A stretch of 63,622 nt of DNA from positions 1 to 63,622 of the forward strand of contig UQFL01000005.1 of assembly GCA_900540305.1 (NCBI GenBank), written 5' to 3'. Shown in pieces: positions 34,655 through 42,269 of this stretch; position 1 is the first letter of the stretch; each line of letters begins with the position of its first letter. A program made the position numbers and the translations under genes. The stretch comes from an uncultured Oscillospiraceae bacterium (GTDB taxonomy: Bacteria > Bacillota > Clostridia > Oscillospirales > Acutalibacteraceae). Below the pieces are notes generated by a model, which saw only the letters and a program-made list of their open reading frames with translations, searched no databases and had not been told where the DNA came from.

Positions 34655-35716
34655 ATGAAAAAGATAATCGCATTTTTAACCGCAATAGTTCTTGTTTTCT
34701 GCTTTGCGGGCTGTTCTCAAAACAGTGATAACGCAGGGGACACAACTCAAAATGCTGCCGCTTCTCAGGCAGAGAGCACACAGGTAAGCTATCCTCTCAC
34801 AATAGAGGACCAGGCGGGCAGAAGCGTTGTGATTGAAGAGGAGCCTAAAACAATAGTAAGCGGCTACTATATCACAACTTCAATTCTTATTTCCCTCGGT
34901 CAGCAGGACAAGCTTGTCGGCATTGAGGCTAAAGCGAATACAAGAAATATTTATTCATTCAGCGCAGAAAAACTTCTTTCTCTCCCGTCTGTAGGAACGG
35001 CAAAGCAGTTTGACCTTGAGCAGTGCGCGGCTCTCAATCCCGATATCGTTATTCTTCCTGCAAAACTTGAAAGTGTTGTGCCGTCACTTGAAGAACTTGG
35101 TATCACAGCAGTTATTGTTAACCCCGAAAGTACAGAGCTTATGAGGGAAACAGTTACTATTCTCTCTCAGTCGCTCAACTGCGTTGATAAGGGAAATGCT
35201 CTTCTTGATTATGCAGACAATGCAATATCAGAACTTAAGAATGAAGTTGGAGCAGATAATAAAGATGTTAAGCCAAGCGTTTACTTTGCAGGAAACAGCT
35301 CATATCTTTCAACAGCAGGCTCAAAAATGTATCAAAACAGCCTTATTGAAAATGCAGGCGCAGTAAATGTTGCCGCAGAAATTGAGGATACCTATTGGGC
35401 AGAGATTTCATACGAACAGCTTATCACTTGGAATCCCGAATATATTATAATTGCGTCTGACGCCGAATATACGGCAGAGGATTTGATGAACGATGAAAAC
35501 CTTGCATCACTCGATGCTGTAAAGAACGGCAAGGTTTATCAGCTTCCCGATGATTTTGAATCTTGGGATTCACCTGTTCCGTCAAACTTCCTCGGAAGTA
35601 TTTACATTGCTAGCAAAATTCATCCAGATAAGGTAAGCGCTGATTATCTTAAAAACGAGGTTTCTGAATTTTACAGCGAATTTTACGGCTTCACTGCCGA
35701 CACATCTGTTTTATAA
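34655..35716 (+). CDS. Fec/BtuF-type substrate-binding lipoprotein, probably for molybdate or tungstate
   Basis: A 353-residue lipoprotein (lipobox FAGC, Cys20) of the cluster of binding proteins that serve BtuCD/FecCD importers (periplasmic_binding_2 fold). These usually bind siderophores, haem or cobalamin, but Haemophilus MolA in the same fold binds molybdate. The operon continues with a ModE-type regulator and a MocA-like cofactor enzyme and is divergent from a molybdenum hydroxylase, so I infer an oxyanion substrate. AAGGAG precedes the ATG. Confidence 0.85.
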   Translation: MKKIIAFLTAIVLVFCFAGCSQNSDNAGDTTQNAAASQAESTQVSYPLTIEDQAGRSVVIEEEPKTIVSGYYITTSILISLGQQDKLVGIEAKANTRNIYSFSAEKLLSLPSVGTAKQFDLEQCAALNPDIVILPAKLESVVPSLEELGITAVIVNPESTELMRETVTILSQSLNCVDKGNALLDYADNAISELKNEVGADNKDVKPSVYFAGNSSYLSTAGSKMYQNSLIENAGAVNVAAEIEDTYWAEISYEQLITWNPEYIIIASDAEYTAEDLMNDENLASLDAVKNGKVYQLPDDFESWDSPVPSNFLGSIYIASKIHPDKVSADYLKNEVSEFYSEFYGFTADTSVL

Positions 35717-35734
35717 TCAGAAAAACTATAAATT

Positions 35735-36718
35735 ATGAAAAGCAGAATAAACAAAGCGTTTTCAGTCAATTTCTGCGTGTTCTGCGCTGTTGCGGTGTTC
35801 TTTGTCGTATCGCTTGCCGTTGGAAAGTACCCACTTTCGTTTTCAGCGTTGTTTGCCGGGGACGAACAGCAGTTAAGCGTGTTTTTAACGCTTAGGTTAC
35901 CGAGAACACTTGCGGCTGTTACGGCGGGCGTTGTTCTTGCCGTTGCAGGTTCGGTATATCAAACAGTATTTAAAAACCCTCTGGCGGCGCCCGATATAAT
36001 CGGCGTTGCCTCGGGGGCGAGCAGCGGAGCAGCGTTTGCAATACTCTTTCTTTCGGCGTCTGCGCTTGCAACAACTTTCGGCGCATTTGTCGGTGGAATG
36101 CTCGCCGTTGCGGCAAGTCTTTTGATTTGCTCTGCCGTTAAAAGCAAAAGCACTTCATCAATAGTGCTTGCAGGAATTGCGGTAAACGCTTTTTTTCAAA
36201 TGATACTTATGTGGCTTAAGCTTGCCGCAGATCCAGAAAAACAGCTTGCGTCAATAGAATATTGGATTATGGGAAGCCTTAACGCAATAACCCTTTCACG
36301 GCTTATTCCCGTTTTAATTGTAAGCGCTGTTTGCGTGTTGTTGCTTTTTCTACTCAACAGGCAGGTGGCAATGTTGTCATACAACAGCGAAGAGGCGCAG
36401 ATGCTCGGCGTGCCCGTAAAGTCAATGCGAGCACTTGTACTTATTATTTCAACTCTTGCAGTATCAAGCGTGATAAGCATAACAGGTCTTATAAGTTTTG
36501 CAGGCCTTATTGCGCCGCATATAGCAAGAATGCTTATAAAAACTAACCGCAAGTCGGGTATGCTGTGCTCGGCTCTCACAGGCGCATTGCTTATGCTTAT
36601 AGCGGATATTGCCGCAAGAAGCGCAGGGCAGAGCGAATTGCCGCTTAGTATATTTACCTCGCTTATCGGGGCGCCGTTTTTGGTGTTTTTGCTTGTCAGG
36701 AGGAAAAGTTATGAATAA
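35735..36718 (+). CDS. FecCD/BtuC-family ABC importer permease
   Basis: A 327-residue permease with about 9-10 membrane spans. Typical motifs: LRLPRTLAAVTAGVVLAVAGSVYQ near residue 51 and the ATPase-contacting ISFAGLIAPHIARML stretch near 255. As a homodimer it would form the membrane channel for the operon's binding lipoprotein. It lies 18 bp after that gene and overlaps the ATPase gene by eight bases. Confidence 0.93.
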   Translation: MKSRINKAFSVNFCVFCAVAVFFVVSLAVGKYPLSFSALFAGDEQQLSVFLTLRLPRTLAAVTAGVVLAVAGSVYQTVFKNPLAAPDIIGVASGASSGAAFAILFLSASALATTFGAFVGGMLAVAASLLICSAVKSKSTSSIVLAGIAVNAFFQMILMWLKLAADPEKQLASIEYWIMGSLNAITLSRLIPVLIVSAVCVLLLFLLNRQVAMLSYNSEEAQMLGVPVKSMRALVLIISTLAVSSVISITGLISFAGLIAPHIARMLIKTNRKSGMLCSALTGALLMLIADIAARSAGQSELPLSIFTSLIGAPFLVFLLVRRKSYE

Positions 36719-37529
36719 TACTTCTCAAGCAAAAGAACTCAAAGTGAATAATCTTTCTGTTTCGTATGATAAAAACGAAGTGCTAAGGGGGCTATCCTTT
36801 ACCGCAAGCGGACTTTGCGCCGTAATCGGCAAGAACGGCTGCGGCAAAACTACGCTTTTAAAAGCTGTTGCCTGCCTGCTGAAAAGCACCGGAAACATTG
36901 AACTGGGTGATACTGATATTAAATCATTATCCCTCAGACAGCGCGCAAGGATTATAAGCTATATACCTCAGAAAACAGGCGTATCAGATGATATGTCTGT
37001 GCTTGATGTTGTAGCTTCAGGCTATAATGCAAGGCTTTCAGTTTTTGAAAACCCGTCATTTAAACAGCTTGAAAAAGCAAAGGCGGCATTGGAACTTGTG
37101 GGTCTTAATAATATATGGCAAAGAAATTATTCAAGCTTAAGCGCAGGTCAACAGCAGCTATGTATTCTCGCAAGAACGGTTGTTGAGGATACACAGCTTT
37201 GGCTTCTTGACGAGCCTGACAGCGCCCTTGATATTACAAACAGATATTCTGTTATGTCGCTTTTAGCTGAAACGGCAAAAAAAAAGGGTATAACAGGTCT
37301 TGTCAGTTTGCACGACCCTGCGCTTGCACTTGAATTTTGCGACACGGTTATAGCGGTTGAAAACGGCAGGTGCGCAGGAATAATCAACACCTCAAAAGAC
37401 AGTATTGAGCATATTGAAAATGTGCTGAAAAAAGTGTACGGTGATGTCTGCCTTGTTAATGCAAACGGCAGGTACGCCGTTTTCCCGTCGGAAAAGCTGA
37501 TGAAAAGGAAAAACAGTTATGAAACCTGA
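36711..37529 (+). CDS. ABC importer ATP-binding protein
   Basis: A 272-residue ABC ATPase of the FecE/BtuD class: Walker A GKNGCGKTT near residue 44, Q loop near YIPQKTG, signature LSAGQQQL near 142, Walker B LWLLDEPDSALD and switch His in SLHDPAL. AGGAGG at 36698-36703 identifies the ATG at 36711, inside the end of the permease gene. A longer frame reaching back to 36609 is not needed. Confidence 0.94.
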   Translation: MNNTSQAKELKVNNLSVSYDKNEVLRGLSFTASGLCAVIGKNGCGKTTLLKAVACLLKSTGNIELGDTDIKSLSLRQRARIISYIPQKTGVSDDMSVLDVVASGYNARLSVFENPSFKQLEKAKAALELVGLNNIWQRNYSSLSAGQQQLCILARTVVEDTQLWLLDEPDSALDITNRYSVMSLLAETAKKKGITGLVSLHDPALALEFCDTVIAVENGRCAGIINTSKDSIEHIENVLKKVYGDVCLVNANGRYAVFPSEKLMKRKNSYET

Positions 37530-37848
37530 TATAAAAACTTATGTGTGTACGGACAGCGGTGAAAAGTTTTTCGGAGAGGGCCCTTATATTCTGCTAAAGA
37601 AAATAGACGAATACGGCTCTTTGAGAAAAGCTGCTATATCTATGGATATGGCTTACACAAAGGCGCTTTCACTTATGGCAAATGCAGAAAAAGCGCTCGG
37701 CTTTAAGCTGTGTGAAAAATCAATCGGCGGAAAAGGCGGTGGCGGAAGCGTACTCACAGGCGGTGCAAGGGAGTTTATGAAAAAATATGAGGGTTACAGA
37801 GATGAATGCCGTAAGGCTGCTGCCGAAATCTATAGTAGATATTTTTAA
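37519..37848 (+). CDS. ModE N-terminal-type winged-helix regulator
   Basis: A 109-residue protein matching the DNA-binding half of ModE: the helix-turn-helix around GSLRKAAISMDMAYTKALSLM (residues 33-53) and the glycine-rich wing IGGKGGGGSVLTGGA. It lacks the molybdate-binding TOBE domains of full ModE, so it either senses molybdate through a partner or acts with a separate molbindin-type protein. It overlaps the ATPase gene by 11 bases and is the main reason for assigning the importer to molybdate or tungstate. Confidence 0.88.
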   Translation: MKPDIKTYVCTDSGEKFFGEGPYILLKKIDEYGSLRKAAISMDMAYTKALSLMANAEKALGFKLCEKSIGGKGGGGSVLTGGAREFMKKYEGYRDECRKAAAEIYSRYF

Positions 37849-38911
37849 ATTAAGCGGCAAAAAGCACCTTGTTATTACGGGCAGTATCTCAAGCGGAAAA
37901 ACAACTCTTGCAAAAGCCTGCGCCGAAATTCTGTGCGGTGAAGATAAAGAGAGTATTACTACCTATGCGGAGCCTAAAAAATGCGTATTCTTTGAAAGCA
38001 GTTTCGGTGATAAATTCATAGCCGCAGAATATGACAAAAATGCCGCAGGCGAAAAGTGTAAAATGAAGGCCGTGCCTTTTGCTTTTTCCGAAAAAGGCGT
38101 TAATGTTATTAAAAAATGTATAAAATCGGATAAAAAGTGGGTTGTCATAGACGAGATAGGTTATGTTGAAAGCGGTGTTATGGAATACGAAACGGCACTC
38201 AAAAATCTGTTTTGCAAAAAGCGTGTTATTGCCGTATTGAGAAAGCAGAATACAACTTTCAGTGCGCAAATTTTGAATATGGCGGACGCTTTTGTTTATG
38301 ACCTTGATAAGCCCGTTAAAAATATCTGCTGTGCAGTTATGGCGTCAGGCCAGTCAAAAAGGTACGGAAAAGAAAATAAACTGCTCGCTGATTTTTGCGG
38401 CAGTCCGCTTGTGTCATTTGCGCTTAAAACTGCGAAAAATCAAGTGTTTTCAGATTGTTTTGCCGTTACGGTTCATAGGGAAATAGCCGAGTTGTGCGAA
38501 AGAAACGATATGAAATATATTCTTCATTCGTTTGAAAAAAAGAGCGATGCGATTAAACTTGCAGTAAAAGAGGGGCGTGATTTTGACGGAATTATGTTTC
38601 TTAATTCCGACCAGCCGCTTGTCAGCAGGGAAAGCATTGAGAAACTTGTGCTTGCTTTCAGCAATTTTGATGATTGCATAGTAAGGCTTGGTTACGGAGA
38701 AATAGAATCAAGTCCCGTCATTTTTCCTAAATCTGTATATGAAACACTGTTGAATCTGCCGGAAAATGAACGGGGAATATATGCCGTTCATAACAGCGGA
38801 TTGAAGACTGTTTTGGTTACGGCTGAAAACGAACTTGAAATATTTGACATTGATTCAAAAGGAGATTTGCAAACTCTTTCAAATACAGTAAAAAAGACTG
38901 GTTTGATTTGA
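37802..38911 (+). CDS. P-loop NTPase (THEP1-like) fused to a MocA-like nucleotidyltransferase
   Basis: A 369-residue two-domain protein. Residues about 10-170 form a P-loop NTPase with Walker A TGSISSGKTT and Walker B WVVIDEIGYVE, resembling nucleoside-triphosphatase THEP1. Residues about 178-369 form a MobA/MocA-type transferase (CCAVMASGQSKRYGKENKLL, then LNSDQPLV), expected to attach CMP to molybdopterin for a hydroxylase. It thus fits maturation of the divergent Mo enzyme. An alternative ATG five codons upstream (37787) is possible. Either start lies within the ModE-like gene. A selenium-dependent hydroxylase accessory role is also possible. Confidence 0.82.
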   Translation: MNAVRLLPKSIVDIFKLSGKKHLVITGSISSGKTTLAKACAEILCGEDKESITTYAEPKKCVFFESSFGDKFIAAEYDKNAAGEKCKMKAVPFAFSEKGVNVIKKCIKSDKKWVVIDEIGYVESGVMEYETALKNLFCKKRVIAVLRKQNTTFSAQILNMADAFVYDLDKPVKNICCAVMASGQSKRYGKENKLLADFCGSPLVSFALKTAKNQVFSDCFAVTVHREIAELCERNDMKYILHSFEKKSDAIKLAVKEGRDFDGIMFLNSDQPLVSRESIEKLVLAFSNFDDCIVRLGYGEIESSPVIFPKSVYETLLNLPENERGIYAVHNSGLKTVLVTAENELEIFDIDSKGDLQTLSNTVKKTGLI

Positions 38912-39167
38912 ATGGTTGTGGAAAAATGACAATAATTCACCGCTTTTTTTGTACAAAATAACAAAAATTTATAAATGTTAAAAATTTTTTCACATTTTTG
39001 TTTCCGAAAACGATTTAGTTAATGTAAGCACTTTTAACGCACACCCCCGGCAATGCTGTTTTTGAAATGGTTTATCTGTTTTACAAGCGGTGTTGCCGTT
39101 TTTTTAAACAAAAATCCCTCGGCTAATGCCGAGGGATTTTTTTCGTTATTGTGTGAAACAAAGGCAA
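38912..39167. other. Intergenic region between the Mo operon and the IS200 left end
   Basis: About 256 bp of AT-rich sequence with no open frame worth calling. It contains the terminator at 39111-39143 and nothing else I recognise. Confidence 0.6.
39111..39143 (+). terminator. Terminator of the molybdenum importer operon
   Basis: AAAATCCCTCGGC pairs with GCCGAGGGATTTT around TAAT, followed by T residues. It lies 25 bp before the left-end hairpin of the IS200 element, which is inserted just downstream of it. Confidence 0.93.
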
Positions 39168-39291
39168 CCACCTGCTATGCAGGTGGGAAAGGAAAAGCTT
39201 AAGCGAGGAAAGAAGTGACAAAATAAAAAACCTTGATATATTAGAAATGGGTTTGCCGACCAAAAACTAAAATATCAAGGAGGTCTTAATC

Positions 39292-39359
39292 GTGAAAGAG
39301 AAAGACATAAATAGTTTAGACCATACAAGGTGGAGATGTCAATACCACGTAGTGTTTGC
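39292..39359 (+). pseudogene. tnpA: IS200 transposase tnpA, 5' fragment
   Basis: The first 22 codons plus two bases of an IS200-type TnpA (GTG start, AAGGAGG upstream, ending in RWRCQYHVVF). The gene is interrupted here by the 17.7-kb element. The missing part continues in phase at 57015. Joining 39292-39359 to 57015-57423 gives an intact 158-residue frame, so the split is a clean recombinase event and not decay. Confidence 0.92.
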
Positions 39360-41166
39360 AACACTCTTCTGAATCACACACAGGTAAAACGGATATGACG
39401 GCTCCGGTTTCCTGTGTGTTTTCTATGTAACCGGTTGCCCGGAAGAAGTCATCGTAATCTTCTTTCGAGCAACCTTTGATGAAGATGTGACAGTGACGCT
39501 CATCATTTTCATCGGTAATATAAATGCGCTCCACAAAGGTCTGTATCAGCGTTACAAGCACATCGGGTGCGGCATTTTCAGCATACTTCCCGAATGACAG
39601 TAGCCGTTCCTTGATTTCTTCAATATCTCGTATAGCGTACATCTGACTTTGCCTGCTGTCCTCTAACTTCTGGAGTAAAATTTCTATTTCGGCAAGTTCA
39701 TCGGTGATAGCCTTCACATCTTCTTGTATAAACCGTTTCAGGCTGTCATCTGCCTCCCGAAGATTTTTCACCTGATTGGATATCGCCGTTTCAAGCTGTG
39801 CCTTCTTCTTTCTGAGGTCGGACAGCTCTTTTTCATTTTGCGACGAACTGAAAATATCGGACGCTTTCTGATTGAGCAACTTTTCAAAGTATTCGCTGTC
39901 CTCATCGGCAAGGTGGGATAACTGTTGCACAACAAATTCATCAAGCAAAACGCCGTCTACAGCCCGAAAAATACATTCGCCTACACGGTAGCCGGGACAA
40001 ACATACTTGAATCTCGGTTTGCCGTTAGTCCAGCGGTTGGATTCGGAGATAACCCGCAGGCGTTTCCCGCAATGCGGGCAGTAGATCAGTCCGGCGAGCA
40101 AGGCGTTGGTCTTTCGGTGCGGACGGTTGTATTTTTCGGCAATATCGTCCAGCATATTCTGCGTGTCAATCCATTGCTGGCTTGAAATAAAGCCCTCATG
40201 TCTTCCCACCGAGATGATCCATTCGGAAAGCGGCTTTGTTGACATTAACTGCACAAATTTCGGTGAAATAAAGGTGCTGTCGGCATCCTCAAATTTCTCC
40301 TGATCGGTCTTGTTGTAGGCGGAGATACCGTGCTGACCGTCAAAGTCTGAAATATCCCCGCACAAACCGCCATTGTGCTCCAAGAAATAATTGTATGCAC
40401 TTTCGTCGGCGGTGCAGTAAACGGGATTTTTCAATAGCAGTCTTGTTGTGGAGCTGTTAAACTTACTCCCAACCTTTGTACGGTATCCAAGCTCGTTCAT
40501 TTTGTCTGCGGTTTTTTTGATAGACCGAGTAGCTGCAAATATCTCATAGAGCTTTTGTATCATTGCTTTTTCTTCAGGAATGCTCTCCAAATAGCTGTAA
40601 GCGGATTTGTTTTTGCCGCTGCCGGTTTTCACACGCTTCACCGTAAAGCCTGTGGGCGTATTGCCGCCCAGCCAGCGCCCGTCTTTGGCAAGTTCCATCA
40701 TGTTGTCTGTGATACGCTCGGTCAGAGTGTCACGCTCAAATTCGGCAACGACGGCGAATATTTGGATAAATATCTTTGATACGCCGGAAGCTGTATTGAT
40801 ATTGTTGGAGCATATCAGCAAATCCACCTTGTGCTTTTCAAGAAAATCGAGCAGCCGCAGAAGGTCGCTTGTCTTTCTGCCGATACGGTCTAATTTGTAA
40901 CAAACAACGGCACGAATTTTGCCCATTTCAATATCGTGGAGCATACGTTGAAAATCGGGACGGTCGGAGTAATAGCCGGAAAGTCCCTTGTCCTCATATT
41001 CGAGGAAAGTGTAATCTTCATCGAGATGCAATTCTCGTTTGGCGTATTCTGCACATTGCTTGAACTGAACGCCGATACTGTCGCCCTTGTTGGTGATGCG
41101 GGATTTTCGGGCGTAGATAGCTACGCCCCGGTTATCCTCAGTATTGTATTTTTGTTTCTTTGTCAT
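39316..41166 (-). CDS. Large serine recombinase (integrase) of the element
   Basis: A 616-codon frame. Resolvase domain with nucleophile Ser22 (YARKSR) and DRIGRKTSD; recombinase domain; zinc ribbon CPHCGKRLR with a second Cys pair (CPGYRVGEC); long coiled coil (about 440-515). GGAGG stands nine bases before the ATG. The last 12 codons (605-616) come from the interrupted IS200 gene read backwards, so the element's own coding ends at the attachment core (codon 604). In the excised circle the frame would instead run into the double-HTH gene at the right end. It catalyses integration and excision. Confidence 0.94.
   Translation of the reverse strand: MTKKQKYNTEDNRGVAIYARKSRITNKGDSIGVQFKQCAEYAKRELHLDEDYTFLEYEDKGLSGYYSDRPDFQRMLHDIEMGKIRAVVCYKLDRIGRKTSDLLRLLDFLEKHKVDLLICSNNINTASGVSKIFIQIFAVVAEFERDTLTERITDNMMELAKDGRWLGGNTPTGFTVKRVKTGSGKNKSAYSYLESIPEEKAMIQKLYEIFAATRSIKKTADKMNELGYRTKVGSKFNSSTTRLLLKNPVYCTADESAYNYFLEHNGGLCGDISDFDGQHGISAYNKTDQEKFEDADSTFISPKFVQLMSTKPLSEWIISVGRHEGFISSQQWIDTQNMLDDIAEKYNRPHRKTNALLAGLIYCPHCGKRLRVISESNRWTNGKPRFKYVCPGYRVGECIFRAVDGVLLDEFVVQQLSHLADEDSEYFEKLLNQKASDIFSSSQNEKELSDLRKKKAQLETAISNQVKNLREADDSLKRFIQEDVKAITDELAEIEILLQKLEDSRQSQMYAIRDIEEIKERLLSFGKYAENAAPDVLVTLIQTFVERIYITDENDERHCHIFIKGCSKEDYDDFFRATGYIENTQETGAVISVLPVCDSEECCKHYVVLTSPPCMV
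39355..39359. other. Left attachment core (attL)
   Basis: TTTGC is the longest exact match shared with the right junction (57010-57014). With one mismatch the match extends to GT[G/A]TTTGC. The crossover dinucleotide of the serine recombinase must lie within it. The left flank is tnpA, the right flank is the recombinase 3' end. Confidence 0.75.
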
Positions 41167-41190
41167 AATATCAGTCCTCCTGCTTTTTCA

Positions 41191-41385
41191 TTATACAGCC
41201 AGCCCGGTGACACTTTCCAATGTGCGGCCGTTTTTGCAAAGCTGGCGTAAGAGTAACCACAGCGTTTCGCTGTCAAGCGCTCGGATTTCCTGTTCCAGAA
41301 ATTCCATTCGCTTGTGCTGAAAAGAACGGAGGGCGTTATTGTAGTTGTTGCCATGGTGAATAACGGCATTCATTTTAAATTCCAT
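41191..41385 (-). CDS. Small conserved element protein of unknown function
   Basis: A 64-residue protein with a helical core (FLEQEIRALDSETLWLLLRQL) and a good ribosome site (AGGAGG before the ATG). It lies between parB-like and recombinase genes in the same operon orientation. An overlapping frame in another phase has no ribosome site and is not called. It may be a directionality or accessory factor, but nothing in the sequence proves it. Confidence 0.6.
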   Translation of the reverse strand: MEFKMNAVIHHGNNYNNALRSFQHKRMEFLEQEIRALDSETLWLLLRQLCKNGRTLESVTGLAV

Positions 41386-41396
41386 AAGCGCACCTC

Positions 41397-42269
41397 CTAT
41401 CTCGAATCTCGGTCACGGTTGCGAAGATACTTACGGTAATGTTCGCAAGCCCGTATAATGAAATCTTCCGTCTTTTGTGAGTCCATGCCTTTGGGAAGAA
41501 CGGCTCGCAGGTGCTCGGCAGAAACTTTGATCGTTTCTTTTTGGTTGGCTTTTTCCTCACACATAATATTTTGGATAACGGCTTTGGTGAGCAGTCCTTC
41601 ACGGTCTGCCTTGTGCATACGGAAAGCCTGCGAATAGGACGGCGTGCAGTCATTTTGCTCGCATTGTTCAAGAACATCGTATTGTAACTGGTCGTCCAAA
41701 TACGAGAGTTCCACGCCAACAGACAGCGCCATTTTGCCTTCATCCATAAATTCAAGAAGTTCGGGAATAAGGTTTGTTAGGCGAATATAGCGGCGCACCT
41801 GAGTTTTGCTGTCATCTGACTGCTGTGCGATTATATCCGCTGTTTCTAACTTCCGACCGACTTGGTCGGAAGTTAGATCCGAACGAAATCCCTGTCGGCT
41901 CATTGCATCAAGTTTCATCTTATACGCAAATGCCTTTTCAGAGGGCAAAATGTGTTCTCTGTGCAGGTTGCTGTCCACCACAGCAATAGCGGCGGAATCT
42001 CGGTCGAGGGCATAAATTAAGGCAGGGACTTCTGTAATCCCTGCCTTAACTGCGGCGTGTAAGCGGCGATGCCCGCTTATTACTTCATATTCATCTGTGT
42101 TTTCAATCGGTCGAACAATCAGCGGCGAAAGAATTCCTTGCGTCTGCACACTTTCAATCAGCGTATTCATTTCCTCATCGTCCTTAACCTTGAACGGATG
42201 CCCCTCAAACGGGCGAAGTTTTTCTACCGGAATATTTACCGGCTGATTTCTTGTATTTTTCATTTTCAT
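41397..42269 (-). CDS. ParB/RepB/Spo0J-family partition protein
   Basis: A 290-residue protein with the ParB nuclease-like domain (I-P-V-E-K-L-R-P-F at about 14-22, SGHRRLHAA near 64, DSNLHRE near 98) and a helix-turn-helix region (about 130-190). Element-borne ParB proteins can aid partition or regulate transfer. No ParA is present. It overlaps the relaxase stop by four bases (ATGA). Confidence 0.9.
   Translation of the reverse strand: MKMKNTRNQPVNIPVEKLRPFEGHPFKVKDDEEMNTLIESVQTQGILSPLIVRPIENTDEYEVISGHRRLHAAVKAGITEVPALIYALDRDSAAIAVVDSNLHREHILPSEKAFAYKMKLDAMSRQGFRSDLTSDQVGRKLETADIIAQQSDDSKTQVRRYIRLTNLIPELLEFMDEGKMALSVGVELSYLDDQLQYDVLEQCEQNDCTPSYSQAFRMHKADREGLLTKAVIQNIMCEEKANQKETIKVSAEHLRAVLPKGMDSQKTEDFIIRACEHYRKYLRNRDRDSR

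Larger units (their letters stand above)
39168..39359 (+). mobile_element. IS200/IS605-family element, left part
   Basis: The left end shows the subterminal hairpin CCACCTGC-TAT-GCAGGTGG (39168-39186), typical of elements moved by HUH transposases. The leader then contains CCTTGATAT (39231-39239), which pairs with ATATCAAGG (39272-39280) and hides the ribosome site, a known way such elements limit TnpA translation. The element is cut at about 39,355-39,359 by the integrative element and resumes at 57,010. Confidence 0.85.

Noticed and set aside
34655..37529. Iron-siderophore or cobalamin uptake system
   Set aside because: The protein families fit, but neighbouring ModE-type and MocA-like genes and the divergent Mo-hydroxylase make molybdate or tungstate more likely. 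Not excluded by sequence.
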